Assembly: GCF_003315195.1 (NCBI RefSeq)
Contig: NZ_QNRV01000021.1
Coordinates: 1 to 58,305 of the forward strand
Direction: 5' to 3'
Source of the DNA: Sutterella wadsworthensis
GTDB taxonomy: Bacteria; Pseudomonadota; Gammaproteobacteria; Burkholderiales; Burkholderiaceae_F
DNA length: 58,305 bases
The stretch's first letter is position 1. The number at the start of each line of letters is the position of its first letter. Below are positions 8,591-18,852 of the stretch, piece by piece. The notes beneath the pieces were generated by a model. The model was given only the letters and a program-made list of their open reading frames with translations. It was not told where the DNA came from and did not search any database. The position numbers and the translations under genes are program-made.

Positions 8591-9501
8591 TTCCAAAAGC
8601 ACTTGTCGGCCAGTCCGCCCTGCTGCCTTTTTTAGCACTCATTGCTGCTACGGGCTTTTGGGGGAGCTCCTTCATCACCGTAGCGCGCACGCTTGAATCG
8701 ACTGACCCTTTCACATTGGTCTTTCTGCGCTTTGGCGTCGGTGCACTCCTCGTCGCCTTGTGGCTTCGCGGCCGGATCTTTCGCATTCCGCTTGAAACGT
8801 GGAAGATGGGGGCCGTCTGTGCGGTGGTGATTTACGCTTCCTACCTGTTCAACCACATCGGATTGATGACAATTCTGAGCTCCACCTCAGGATTTCTCAC
8901 GGCCCTTTATGTGCCGATTACGCCCTTTCTGTTTTGGGCGATTGCCGGTCGGCGGCCGGAATTGTGCGCCTTCGCGGGGGCTGCAGTAGCTTTCAGCGGG
9001 TTAGTGCTCCTTGCGGATCCTTTCAATTTAGAGTTTTCATCGAGCTGGGGCGAATGGACGACAATTTTCTCCGCCTTTTTGTCAGCGCTTGAAATTATCC
9101 TGATGGGACGCTTTGCACCGCGCTGCAAGGCCCCTGAAATCGCCTTTGTTCAGATTGCGCTCGTTGCACTTTTTGCGCTCGCCGGGACCGCGGTGGCGCA
9201 CTTTTGTGCGCCTGCTGTCGGCTGGACGCTCACCCCCACCGCACTTGACCTCAATCTCGTCTTCGGCGTCGTCTGGCTCGCCGTCATTTTGACCTGTGCA
9301 CAGCTTCTTCTGGCTTGGGCGCAAAAATACGTGCCGCCCGCACAGGCTGCGGTGATCTTTGCACTTGAAAGCATCTTCGCCGCCGTGATCGGCTGGTTCG
9401 CGGGAGAACGACTGGGACTCCTCGGCCTCACGGGCGGCCTGTGCATCGTTCTGGGCATCCTCATCACAGAGTATCCGCGCATTATGGGGAAATCGAGGTG
9501 A
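8587..9501 (+). CDS. EamA-family (DMT) permease
   Basis: The 304-residue protein consists of two EamA repeats with about ten predicted transmembrane segments, typical of inner-membrane drug/metabolite transporters such as RhaT, YdcZ and RarD relatives. The N-terminal GFWGSSFITVARTL and the second-repeat ALESIFAAVIGWFAGE blocks are characteristic. The substrate cannot be told from sequence. The GTG at 8587 (GTGA overlap with the upstream gene) has GGAG at 8575-8578 and is preferred to the longer frame from 8560. Its stop overlaps the GTG start of murI in the same way, so three genes are chained by 4-nt overlaps. Confidence 0.88.
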   Translation: MIPKALVGQSALLPFLALIAATGFWGSSFITVARTLESTDPFTLVFLRFGVGALLVALWLRGRIFRIPLETWKMGAVCAVVIYASYLFNHIGLMTILSSTSGFLTALYVPITPFLFWAIAGRRPELCAFAGAAVAFSGLVLLADPFNLEFSSSWGEWTTIFSAFLSALEIILMGRFAPRCKAPEIAFVQIALVALFALAGTAVAHFCAPAVGWTLTPTALDLNLVFGVVWLAVILTCAQLLLAWAQKYVPPAQAAVIFALESIFAAVIGWFAGERLGLLGLTGGLCIVLGILITEYPRIMGKSR

Positions 9502-10313
9502 GTTCCAATCGTCCCATCGGCATTCTCGATTCTGGCTTCGGCGGCCTTTCAGTCGCCCGCGCCATTCGCGCTGCGATCCCGAATGAAGACCTCGTTTTTG
9601 TTGCCGACTGCGCTTATGCACCCTACGGCGACAATTCAAGCGAATACATTCAAGCGCGGCTCGAGCACGTCGTCTCATTTCTTCTCGCGCAGCAGGTCAA
9701 AGCACTGGTTTTTGCCTGCAATACAGCTACAGCCGTAGGTATCCGTGCATTTCGGGCACGTCTGTCCATGCCCATCATTGGGATTGAACCTGCCGTATTC
9801 CCTGCGCTGCGGCACACCAGAACCGGTCACATTGGCGTTCTAGCCACCTGCCGCACAATCGAGAGCCAGAAATATGCCGATGTCAGGCATCGTGCCATCG
9901 AATGGGCGGAAGTCTCTCGTCCTATGCCAGTGACTGTCTGGGATGTGCCTTGCCCCGGTCTGATGGAATGCGTCGAACGAGGCGACTTCGACTCCGCGAA
10001 CGTGCATGAACTGCTCGTCCGCTATGTCGATCCGCTCACGGCCCACAATGTCGACGAGATCGTACTCGGCTGCACTCACTATCCCTTCCTCGCGCACGCC
10101 ATTGCCAAGCACGCACCGAAAGCGACGCTCATCGATCCGGCACCCGCTGTCGCTCAGCAGCTCGAGCGCCGACTGGCGGCGCTCGATCTTGCCACACCCC
10201 AAACTGCTCCCGGCACTGAGCGCTTCTTTGCCTCAGGCGCTGACGCCGCCAGAGAGGCGGTGCTTCGCACACTCTGGTCTGATCCTCGTGTCCGTTTGTA
10301 CGAAATGGACTAA
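9498..10313 (+). CDS. murI: Glutamate racemase
   Basis: MurI supplies D-glutamate for peptidoglycan. The 271-residue protein starts with IGILDSGFGGLSVARAI and shows the two catalytic cysteine blocks FACNTATA (near residue 75) and LGCTHYPFL (near residue 190), plus DCAYAPYGD. The GTG at 9498 overlaps the permease stop; the open frame begins earlier, but residues before the GTG do not fit the family. It ends 10 nt from the convergent thioesterase gene, with no room for a separate terminator. Confidence 0.94.
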   Translation: MSSNRPIGILDSGFGGLSVARAIRAAIPNEDLVFVADCAYAPYGDNSSEYIQARLEHVVSFLLAQQVKALVFACNTATAVGIRAFRARLSMPIIGIEPAVFPALRHTRTGHIGVLATCRTIESQKYADVRHRAIEWAEVSRPMPVTVWDVPCPGLMECVERGDFDSANVHELLVRYVDPLTAHNVDEIVLGCTHYPFLAHAIAKHAPKATLIDPAPAVAQQLERRLAALDLATPQTAPGTERFFASGADAAREAVLRTLWSDPRVRLYEMD

Positions 10314-10323
10314 AGGAGCCGCT

Positions 10324-10779
10324 TCAGGCGCGGATCTGGAGAAATTCCGACTCACTCTCAACCACATAAGGAGCAAGAGCTTCGCGGATTTCGGCAGGGA
10401 TACTCCAAGAGACAAACTGATCGTCTGAAGTGAGCTTCACGCAGACGGAAGTTTCAACGCAGCGCAGGCGCTCCTCGGCTTCATCCTTCAGCACGAAGGC
10501 AAAACGGATCGACTTATCGCCGATTTTTTCCACCCACACCTGACCCATGAGACGATCACTCGGACGAGAGGGTTTGGTGAACTGCGTCTTGACGCTCACC
10601 ACTGGGAAACCCACACCGTAGCGGCGGATTTCAATAAAACCCACGCCCGCCACGTCTTCCAAGAAATCCTCCATCAGTTCATTGATCAGCACAAAGTACT
10701 GCGGATGAAAAACAATCCCCGCAGGATCGCAGTTGCTGAAGTGGACTCGAATCGGTTTTTCAAAGACTTTGTGAGCCAT
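10324..10779 (-). CDS. Acyl-CoA thioesterase, 4HBT/YbgC-like hotdog fold
   Basis: A 151-residue single hotdog domain. The N-terminal block VHFSNCDPAGIVFHPQYF matches the 4-hydroxybenzoyl-CoA thioesterase pattern, with the catalytic Asp in CDPAG. The rest follows the YbgC/4HBT style (PVVSVKTQF, VWVEKIGDKSIRFAF). Such enzymes hydrolyse acyl-CoA or aryl-CoA thioesters in the cytoplasm. The natural substrate is not evident, and no tol-pal or benzoate genes are adjacent. It is probably co-transcribed with the KynB-like gene upstream (41-nt gap). Confidence 0.85.
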   Translation of the reverse strand: MAHKVFEKPIRVHFSNCDPAGIVFHPQYFVLINELMEDFLEDVAGVGFIEIRRYGVGFPVVSVKTQFTKPSRPSDRLMGQVWVEKIGDKSIRFAFVLKDEAEERLRCVETSVCVKLTSDDQFVSWSIPAEIREALAPYVVESESEFLQIRA

Positions 10780-10820
10780 GATTTGGCATTCCTGTGCGTT
10801 ATTGAGATAAAAAGAATGAA

Positions 10821-11483
10821 TTACGGGATGGAACGAAGCACTGCTCGAACCGGGCTTGCCTCTACGCCTTCGAGCGGCAGCGGCAAGGCAATCAATTCAT
10901 AGCTGCCAGCCATTACGGCGGAAAGATCGAGATTTTCCATCACGGTCAAACCGCGGCTGAGTGCAATGCGGTGCGCAAGGAGCTCCTCACTGTCTGCAGG
11001 ATCAATGCTCGGCACGTCAACCCCCACAAGCTCCACACCTTCGGCCAAAAATGCTTCAACACATTCGGGCGACAGCGCTCGAAAATCACTGCTCCATACC
11101 GGCGGCTGCGACCGGCGTGTTTTTATCAGTACTCTGCTCGGCAATGCTTTGCCGCCCATCAGCGCTTTGACTGCAGCAATGGTCTGCGGCCGCACGAGTT
11201 CACTCGGTGCCGCTTCGGGTTCCAGCTCCGTGAGATCAATGACAAGGCAGGGACCCACAAACCGTTCCAGCGGCAGCGATGCGGCGTCTCCTGTCCCAGG
11301 AAAGAGATGCGCAGGCGCATCAACGTGCGCTCCGCAGTGCGCCGAAAAGCTCACCGCAGAAACATCCGCCGGATCTCCTGCGGCAACAGAAGCCGTCAAC
11401 CGCACGACAAACGGCGGATCTCCCGGATAAACCGGCGTGCGAACGCCCATTTTGGGCGTGATGTCGATAAGGCTTTGTTTCAT
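10821..11483 (-). CDS. Cyclase-family metal hydrolase, KynB-like (arylformamidase)
   Basis: The 220-residue product belongs to the PF04199 cyclase family that includes kynurenine formamidase KynB. The metal-binding motif HCGAHVDAPAHLF (HxxxHxDxxxH) lies near residue 50, and the N-terminal block TPVYPGDPPF is typical of KynB. The start is ATG at 11483; the frame continues upstream to 11522 without homology. No kynureninase or tryptophan dioxygenase gene is in the window, so the role in tryptophan breakdown is inferred only from family resemblance; hydrolysis of another formamide or lactone is possible. It is divergent from the nitroreductase gene. Confidence 0.8.
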   Translation of the reverse strand: MKQSLIDITPKMGVRTPVYPGDPPFVVRLTASVAAGDPADVSAVSFSAHCGAHVDAPAHLFPGTGDAASLPLERFVGPCLVIDLTELEPEAAPSELVRPQTIAAVKALMGGKALPSRVLIKTRRSQPPVWSSDFRALSPECVEAFLAEGVELVGVDVPSIDPADSEELLAHRIALSRGLTVMENLDLSAVMAGSYELIALPLPLEGVEASPVRAVLRSIP

Positions 11484-11695
11484 AGTGCACACTCTTGCCC
11501 GGAAAAGCATGGATCGGAGCAATGTTTAGACAGTGCTGGATTTTGCAACTTTGCGTCACCGCGAAGACTCAAAACCGGCAGGCAGGTTCATCATTCTACG
11601 GTTAGCTACGAAGGCTTTAGCCTCCATTATTTGCAGAATTCTTGAAGCGCTTTCGGCGCCTTCATGAATGCTTTGAAAAAGGATCATCAACAATC

Positions 11696-12241
11696 ATGCT
11701 TGCAGACGAATTTGCCCAAACCATCTCCGAGCGCCGCTCGGTGGGTCCGAAGCAGCAGACTCATAACGCACCGTCTGATGACGTGTTTGTGCGCGCCGCA
11801 CGCGCCGCACGCTCTGCGCCTTCCCACAACCCCTTCTTTCCGTGCCGTTTTGTAAAGGTGGTTTCGCGTGAAAAACTCGCGGACGTTTTCGAATCGGCGC
11901 TGCCCCCAGAAGCCGATCAGGTGCTTCGCGACCGAGCCCGCAGCAAGGCACTCAAGGGTGCCGCCTGCATCGTCATCATCGGTCCGAAACCCACGCCCGA
12001 TACGCCTGTCATTATGGACATGGAAAACCTGATGACCGCGGGCGGCGCTTTGACCAACTTCCTTAACGTTCTTTGGGCCGAAGGGGTTGCCGCCAAAACA
12101 CTTACCTCGCGTGAAATAAAGGATCCTCAGGGACTCTTTGACCCGAAGACGGAGCGTCTCCTCGGCTTCATTCTCTGCGGCCTGCCTCAGGAGCCGATGC
12201 AGCCGCGCGATCCGGAGCCCTCTATTCTCTCGGAGTGGTAA
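11696..12241 (+). CDS. Nitroreductase-family flavoprotein (YdjA-like)
   Basis: The 181-residue protein fits the small FMN nitroreductase fold. It has ISERRSV near the N terminus (FMN phosphate contact), ARAARSAPSHNPFFPCRFVKV, a central ENLMTAGGALTNFLNVLW block, and a C-terminal LGFILCGLP segment, as in YdjA-type single-domain enzymes. These proteins use NAD(P)H to reduce nitro or other electron-poor substrates; the physiological substrate is unknown. ATG 11696 is chosen from the homology, with AAAGGA upstream at long spacing. The end is 31 nt from the convergent DUF72 gene. Confidence 0.8.
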   Translation: MLADEFAQTISERRSVGPKQQTHNAPSDDVFVRAARAARSAPSHNPFFPCRFVKVVSREKLADVFESALPPEADQVLRDRARSKALKGAACIVIIGPKPTPDTPVIMDMENLMTAGGALTNFLNVLWAEGVAAKTLTSREIKDPQGLFDPKTERLLGFILCGLPQEPMQPRDPEPSILSEW

Positions 12242-12272
12242 TTGGACCGGCACGGACCGTGAGGTCGCAGCT

Positions 12273-13406
12273 TCATCGCACCACCGGACGGTCCGCCTCC
12301 AGAATGCGGTCAGCGATTTCGGCAATGCCGCGCACCGTTTTGGGTGCGCATCCTTCGGCCTTGTTGTTGACCGCTAAAAAACTATCCTGTCCTGAACGCG
12401 CTGCCTTGACGAGCAGTGAAGCAATCAAGGCACGCGTGGCCGGATCGGCAGCATGAATAGCATCAAAAGGCGCCCAACTCTGTTTTGCAGTGTCATAGAA
12501 CTGATGTGCCGCGAGCGACCATCTCACGACTAAGGGTCCGGGCAGATGCCAGTCTGCCGCGGCTGCGGGCGCTGCGGAGGAGCCTGATGCCTTCGGCACA
12601 AAAACGTCGGATTCGCCGCTTTGCTCCGCTTCAGACTCCCGGAATTCACCCGCCCAGCACCGCAGTGCTTCTGTCTGTCTGCGAATACCGGGCATTGCCG
12701 GATGCAGACCAATCACAGGCGACACACCGAGTGTGCGCAGACGCTTCATCATGCGCGGCGTAAAGAGCTCGTAATTGCGAAATTCAGCGGCCAAAAGCAG
12801 TCCATCGCCAGGCGCGCGCAGTTCGGCGAGAAAAGTCGTAATACGCTCGAAAAGTTTGATTCGAGCTTCCAGCGTCCGCAATTCCGGATGCGGCACCGGG
12901 GAAAATTGAAAGACGAGCGGTCCGGCCTTGCGCCCCAGTCCGAGTCTTGCTGGGCCAAGGAATTTATCGACTGCGGCATGAGCATTGAGAAAAAGCGGAT
13001 TGGTGCCCGTGGGACGACCGCGGTCGTCTCGTTCGTAGGGATCTGTCACTTCCCGCGGCGCCTTCACGATAAAGCGAAAGTCCTCGGGCACCTGCGCAGC
13101 ATAGTGGGCAAAATGCGCGGTCGTCAGTGCACGGTAAAAATTGCGGTCCAACCCTACCGTGCGCAGCAACGGATTTTTCGAATAAGCGGTCAGCCCATTC
13201 TCGGCCAATCCCGTCAAGCCGCTTCCACGACTCCAGATGATTCCGCGCCATCCCGGAAAATTCCAGGTGGAGGTGCCGAGCCGCATCGTTCGCGGCAGAC
13301 GCGCAGCAAGATCGCGCAGCGCGCCGTCCGGCGGCTGCGGTGCAATGGGCGCCTCTGCCGGCGGACCATCATCAAAAAGCGCATCGAGCGGCTCCATATT
13401 CGTCAC
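12273..13406 (-). CDS. DUF72 (YecE-family) protein
   Basis: A TIM-barrel DUF72/YecE-family protein of about 378 residues with unknown biochemical role. The signature MRLGTSTWNFPGWRGIIW lies near residue 45, followed by VGLDRNFYRAL, FIVKAPREVTDP and LAAEFRNYELF. This representative is longer than E. coli YecE, with a proline/alanine-rich N terminus of about 40 residues. A GTG at 13406 has AGAGG 6 nt upstream; an ATG at 13397 and a TTG at 13412 are alternatives. It is convergent with the nitroreductase gene and divergent from the FixJ-like regulator. Confidence 0.85.
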   Translation of the reverse strand: MTNMEPLDALFDDGPPAEAPIAPQPPDGALRDLAARLPRTMRLGTSTWNFPGWRGIIWSRGSGLTGLAENGLTAYSKNPLLRTVGLDRNFYRALTTAHFAHYAAQVPEDFRFIVKAPREVTDPYERDDRGRPTGTNPLFLNAHAAVDKFLGPARLGLGRKAGPLVFQFSPVPHPELRTLEARIKLFERITTFLAELRAPGDGLLLAAEFRNYELFTPRMMKRLRTLGVSPVIGLHPAMPGIRRQTEALRCWAGEFRESEAEQSGESDVFVPKASGSSAAPAAAADWHLPGPLVVRWSLAAHQFYDTAKQSWAPFDAIHAADPATRALIASLLVKAARSGQDSFLAVNNKAEGCAPKTVRGIAEIADRILEADRPVVR

Positions 13407-13560
13407 GGTCAACCTCTGCCGTTGTTTCTGTATCTGTGAGCATGCACCAGATTGCTGCGCTTTGCATCCTCTGACCTATGGAAAATCAACATGGCGAGCA
13501 TTTGACACCACCGCGTAAAATATACGCAGGATTGCTTATTAACTTCCGGATATAAGTCTC

Positions 13561-14415
13561 ATGCCCAACCCTCTGCCATCAGACCAACGCCGCTTTGCGG
13601 CTGAATCTCCTTTTGACGCCGCTTTCGGATACGGGTCTGCCCCGATATCTACGCCGACGTCGGAGGGACGGCATGACAGCAGTCAAACAGCGGGGCGAGC
13701 CGCCGATGAGGACGGACTTCAGCCTGCAGATACTCCGGCAGAACTCACTGGTCCGGTTTGGGTCGTTGACGATGATGATGTTCGCGAATCACTCACCTTC
13801 GCTCTGCAGCCGCGCTTTGAAGCCGCCTCCTATCCTACGCTGGAAGCTTTCCTTACTCAGGCCGATCTCATGCAGCCTGGGTGCCTTGTCATCGCTGACC
13901 GCTTCGCCGGTCTCAATGAGTCGTCGCTTGACGAATTTAATGTGCAGCATGAACTGGAGCTTCGACGCAGTCCGGTGACCGTGGTGTTTCTCTCATCCCT
14001 TGCAAATATTCGCGCGGCCGTTCGTGCGCTCCGACAAGGTGCTGTGAGTTTTCTGGAGAAACCCGTCGACCCCGAAGAATTGGGCGACGCCGTTGCCGAA
14101 GGACTTGAGCGCGCCTTACGGCGAGCACAGCGCAATCGGCTTGCCGAACGCTTCGAGTCACTCTCCAAACGTGAACGGCAGATTTTTGTGCTGATCTGCC
14201 GCGGGCTTAAAAATGGCGACATCGCCGCTTTGCTCGAACTTTCGCAGCGTACCGTTGAAGTTCACCGTGCGCACATCAGCCGAAAACTCGGCGATGCAGC
14301 CCCTATTCGATTGCTTTACGAGCTCATTCTTGCCGAAGGCGAAACACTCTTCAACGTCTCCTTCGACGGCATTCGACCTGAAGGACTCGCCAAGGTCTTC
14401 GCCGCAACGAAGTAG
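13561..14415 (+). CDS. FixJ/LuxR-type response regulator with atypical receiver
   Basis: The 284-residue protein has a disordered N-terminal extension (about 65 residues), a receiver domain starting VWVVDDDDVRES, and a C-terminal LuxR-type helix-turn-helix with LSKRERQIFVLICRGLKNGDIA and TVEVHRAHISRKLG. In FixJ relatives the phosphoacceptor lies in GCxxxDVRMPG; here the matching block reads GCLVIADRFAG, which puts Ala at the acceptor position with Asp one residue later. The acidic pocket (DDDD) and the late Lys (EKPVDPEEL) are kept. No histidine kinase gene is adjacent. It may act without classical phosphorylation, or use the shifted Asp. Confidence 0.88.
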   Translation: MPNPLPSDQRRFAAESPFDAAFGYGSAPISTPTSEGRHDSSQTAGRAADEDGLQPADTPAELTGPVWVVDDDDVRESLTFALQPRFEAASYPTLEAFLTQADLMQPGCLVIADRFAGLNESSLDEFNVQHELELRRSPVTVVFLSSLANIRAAVRALRQGAVSFLEKPVDPEELGDAVAEGLERALRRAQRNRLAERFESLSKRERQIFVLICRGLKNGDIAALLELSQRTVEVHRAHISRKLGDAAPIRLLYELILAEGETLFNVSFDGIRPEGLAKVFAATK

Positions 14416-14443
14416 CCTGTTGCGGAATAAACAACGAAAATAA

Positions 14444-14488
14444 AAACGGCCGCTGACAGTTCATTCAAGTACTGCAGGCGGCCGTTTA
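14444..14488. terminator. Bidirectional terminator between response regulator and spy-like gene
   Basis: A perfect 10-bp stem (AAACGGCCGC 14444-14453, GCGGCCGTTT 14479-14488) is extended internally by an imperfect CTGACAG/CTGCAG pairing. T-rich ends on both strands let it serve the convergent genes on either side. Confidence 0.8.
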
Positions 14489-14532
14489 TTTCAACGGACT
14501 GCGTGAAGCAAGCCCCTCAATCGACGATCGGA

Positions 14533-15126
14533 TTATTGGCAGCAGGGCGCTGCATTCATCGGACCGCGCGGACCGGGACCGCGGTCGGCATCAAAACCGC
14601 CCTTATGGTACGGGCCACGATCCATCATGCGTGCACCATGATGGAATTCCATGCCTTCGAGCACATACTTCTGTTCGGGTGAAAGCACATTGAGCAGATC
14701 TGCACGCGCTTGGGCAGATTTCGCAAGCAGGTCCGCACGAACCTTAGCGCGATCAGCGCGAAGCTGCAGACGTGTTTGTACATCAACGGCGAGCTTCTTA
14801 TCGTCGGTCTTGGCGATCGGTGTACGTTCAGCATCGCGAGCAGCCGTATAGGCCTTCCAAGCCGCCTCCTGTTCGGGCTTGATTGTCAGCATACGGGCAA
14901 TCGCATCCCAGCGTGCCGCGCGAACTGCCGGATCGACCTGACGGGACGGCTTATTGAAGCGCGGGCCATCCGCTCGCGGACCATCCGCAGCAATCGGGCA
15001 TTGAGCCTCTGGAACGCCGGCACCAGGGCAATTGCCGTTATGCCAGGGGGAGGCCATCGCCGCCGTACCGACGCAGAGGGCGCCCAGGGCAGCCAGCGAA
15101 GAAATGATCTTGGTGCTCTTATTCAT
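14533..15126 (-). CDS. Spy/CpxP-like periplasmic protein (LTXXQ-type)
   Basis: The 197-residue protein starts with a Sec signal peptide (MNKSTKIISSLAALGALC, cleavage near AMA-SP). Its helical middle contains two Spy/CpxP-type repeats, LTIKPEQEAAWKAY near residue 90 and VLSPEQKYVLEGM near residue 155, resembling the LTxxQ motif. The C terminus is rich in His, Gly, Met and Pro (HHGARMM, PYHKGG), which might bind metal. Spy relatives are ATP-independent chaperones of envelope stress. ATG 15126 has AAGGA upstream; a GC-rich hairpin (CGCCGGC/GCCGGCG, 15138-15158) sits just ahead of that ribosome binding site. It lies downstream of assT on the same strand. Confidence 0.8.
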   Translation of the reverse strand: MNKSTKIISSLAALGALCVGTAAMASPWHNGNCPGAGVPEAQCPIAADGPRADGPRFNKPSRQVDPAVRAARWDAIARMLTIKPEQEAAWKAYTAARDAERTPIAKTDDKKLAVDVQTRLQLRADRAKVRADLLAKSAQARADLLNVLSPEQKYVLEGMEFHHGARMMDRGPYHKGGFDADRGPGPRGPMNAAPCCQ

Positions 15127-15316
15127 TTGCGATCCTTCGCCGGCACTGTTGGCCGGCGCGTCTTTGTGAGTTTTAACGTGATCCAGAAAGCGAAGCTCTT
15201 GCGCATTCGCTCTCTGGATGACTTTCAATTTAAGGGCATTACCTGAGGTGAAAATGAGGAAAATCCTCGGGTTTGCAACCGTTGGCAACGAGAGGTGTCG
15301 GTTTGCAAGCACTCAA

Positions 15317-17137
15317 TCACGGATTGAAAGCTTTCTTCACATCAATGACAACCGCCCTGTAGCCCATGGTTCCCTTGAGCGCCATTTCAAAGACGGGTTC
15401 CTGGCCGCCGCGCTTAAATTCCGTGAGGATTGGTTCTCCGCCCTCAGCGAGCTTTCTGGAAGCCCAATAAACGACAAGCGAATCATGATCAGCCTGATAC
15501 TCCACGGAAGATGTGATCGCACTGTAGAGCTCGTGACCGCGTTTTTTGCCGTACTCCCAGATCTGTTCAACCGTGCCTTTCTTTTCATCAATGCGGTACA
15601 TCACCGCTCGGCTGTATTTTTCCGCTGCATTCTCCGGCTGCTGAAAAGCGCGGCCGTCACCATTGTCAAACACCGTGAGCACAGTGACTCCGGGTTCACT
15701 CAGCTCATCGACTTTCCAGCCAGTATGCTGTGTCCACGTCCAGTCAAATTCACCTTCGCAGCGTCCGATGCGGCAAGTAATAGGCTTGCCGCCGGCATCC
15801 ACTGGCGTAAGAACTTTACCTTTGAGCTGATCATTCCATCCGTTCGGCGCCGAGAGAATCCACTTAACCGCCTTGTCTCGCCCGATCTTGATAACAGCAG
15901 ACTGGTGACGGCTCGAAATAATGATCGAATCGTCGGCAGGATCGTAGTCAACCGAATTGACGTGCGCCCAGTTGCGGCCGGCTCCCGTCCCAGGAATATC
16001 GCCAAAGGCATTTTTGGCTTCAAGCTTGGCGAGCTGTTCGGCAGAAAGCGTTTCACCCGTTTTGGAGAGGTCAACGTTGAGGCAGACCGCCCCCTGGTCA
16101 ATAGCCTTTAAAACAATGCTGCGGTTGGGATCCAGGATTTCAAAAAGACGCCACTCGTCAACCACTCGGCCGGAGGCGTCGACTTCAATCACAACGTCTC
16201 GCACCGTATGTACGTGAGTGCCGTCTGCACGGCGAAGATCTGCTGAGGAAACGCGCAGGAAATAGTGTCCGTTCGGGCCTTCGGCCATGGCGTGGCTGAA
16301 GTCTGCATAACCCTCTGGCAAACGTCGATTGAAAATTTCACGTCCGAGCAGATCATATTTGGCATAGGTCTGACCATAACCGAAGGAGAGTGCACCGTCG
16401 GCATTCTGGTGAAAGCCCATCATGAGTCCTGCCCGATAAATGCTTCGCGGATCGTAAATCGCTTGCGGCTGCAGGAACCAACGCACCTCTCCCTGCGTAT
16501 CGAGAATGGCGTTCTGCGGATAAGAATTCCATTCCAGTGCACCGCCTGAAGGATTGTTCCAAACAGCACGCTTGCCCTTGGGGGAGCTTCCCATCAGGTT
16601 GTTGCACAAGTAGAGGCGATCAGCGAATTCCTTTGATGCAGGCTTAATGATTTCCGTTTCAAACGTCCTGACTGGGCGCCCCTTTGTCCACGCAGGATCC
16701 AGATAAACGGGTGGCGTCCAGATACGGTAAGTTTCTGCCTTTTCCGTGAGTTTTCCGCCCTCGCGCTTCGTCCACGTCACCTCAACTGTATTGAGATACT
16801 CCGGATAAAGGCCAAAGACCGGGATGCCGCCATAGGTGCGCAGCGTCGTTGGCCCTACATCGTAGGCAATTTCAACGCCGCCCTTTTTCGGCACGACGCG
16901 TACATGAGCCTTGGTGAGCACCACGCCGCCATTTTTGATGACTGCCGTGAGCGGCGCGATGTCGTAGGGATTGCCAATCACCTCGCCCAATTCACCCTGC
17001 TGAGGAAAATCCACTTTCAATCCGCTCGGACCGCCTGCGGCGAATGCCGCACGCGGGAACTGTGAAAGAAAAAGTGCTGAACCGGCTAGGCCGCAGAGCG
17101 TTCGACGGGAGATCGGGGATGTGGGCATCTTCGACAT
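15317..17137 (-). CDS. assT: Arylsulfate sulfotransferase (AssT)
   Basis: AssT transfers sulfate between phenolic compounds in the periplasm without PAPS. The 606-residue protein begins with a Tat signal (SRRTLCGLAGSALFLSQF), then a beta-propeller body. The blocks FSHAMAEG, NWAHVNSVDYD and SSRHQSAVIKIG match the AssT active-site His/Arg blocks; the His in WAHVNS corresponds to the sulfohistidine nucleophile of the E. coli enzyme. The usual DsbL/DsbI partners are not next to it. It may detoxify or recycle host- or diet-derived aryl sulfates in a gut setting (inference). The intergenic gap to purB is divergent. Confidence 0.93.
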   Translation of the reverse strand: MSKMPTSPISRRTLCGLAGSALFLSQFPRAAFAAGGPSGLKVDFPQQGELGEVIGNPYDIAPLTAVIKNGGVVLTKAHVRVVPKKGGVEIAYDVGPTTLRTYGGIPVFGLYPEYLNTVEVTWTKREGGKLTEKAETYRIWTPPVYLDPAWTKGRPVRTFETEIIKPASKEFADRLYLCNNLMGSSPKGKRAVWNNPSGGALEWNSYPQNAILDTQGEVRWFLQPQAIYDPRSIYRAGLMMGFHQNADGALSFGYGQTYAKYDLLGREIFNRRLPEGYADFSHAMAEGPNGHYFLRVSSADLRRADGTHVHTVRDVVIEVDASGRVVDEWRLFEILDPNRSIVLKAIDQGAVCLNVDLSKTGETLSAEQLAKLEAKNAFGDIPGTGAGRNWAHVNSVDYDPADDSIIISSRHQSAVIKIGRDKAVKWILSAPNGWNDQLKGKVLTPVDAGGKPITCRIGRCEGEFDWTWTQHTGWKVDELSEPGVTVLTVFDNGDGRAFQQPENAAEKYSRAVMYRIDEKKGTVEQIWEYGKKRGHELYSAITSSVEYQADHDSLVVYWASRKLAEGGEPILTEFKRGGQEPVFEMALKGTMGYRAVVIDVKKAFNP

Positions 17138-17139
17138 AA

Positions 17140-18717
<1,578 letters not shown>

Positions 18718-18736
18718 TCCTTCATTGAACAGCACC

Positions 18737-18815
18737 CTCCGGAAGGAAACTTCCGGAGAAAAGCAAAAAGGCAGGAACTTCCCTTTTCAAAGAGGGAGCC
18801 TGCCTTCTTTTTTTA
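18737..18815 (+). terminator. Tandem hairpins ending purB
   Basis: A tight GAAA-loop hairpin (CTCCGGAAG/CTTCCGGAG, 18737-18758) is followed by a second hairpin (AAGGCAGG 18768-18775 with CCTGCCTT 18799-18806, inner TCCCT/AGGGA pairing) and a TTTTTTT tract. The second is a classical intrinsic terminator. Confidence 0.9.
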
Positions 18816-18852
18816 TTCAAATACCCGTTGCGGCCAATGGTGTTTGCTTTGC

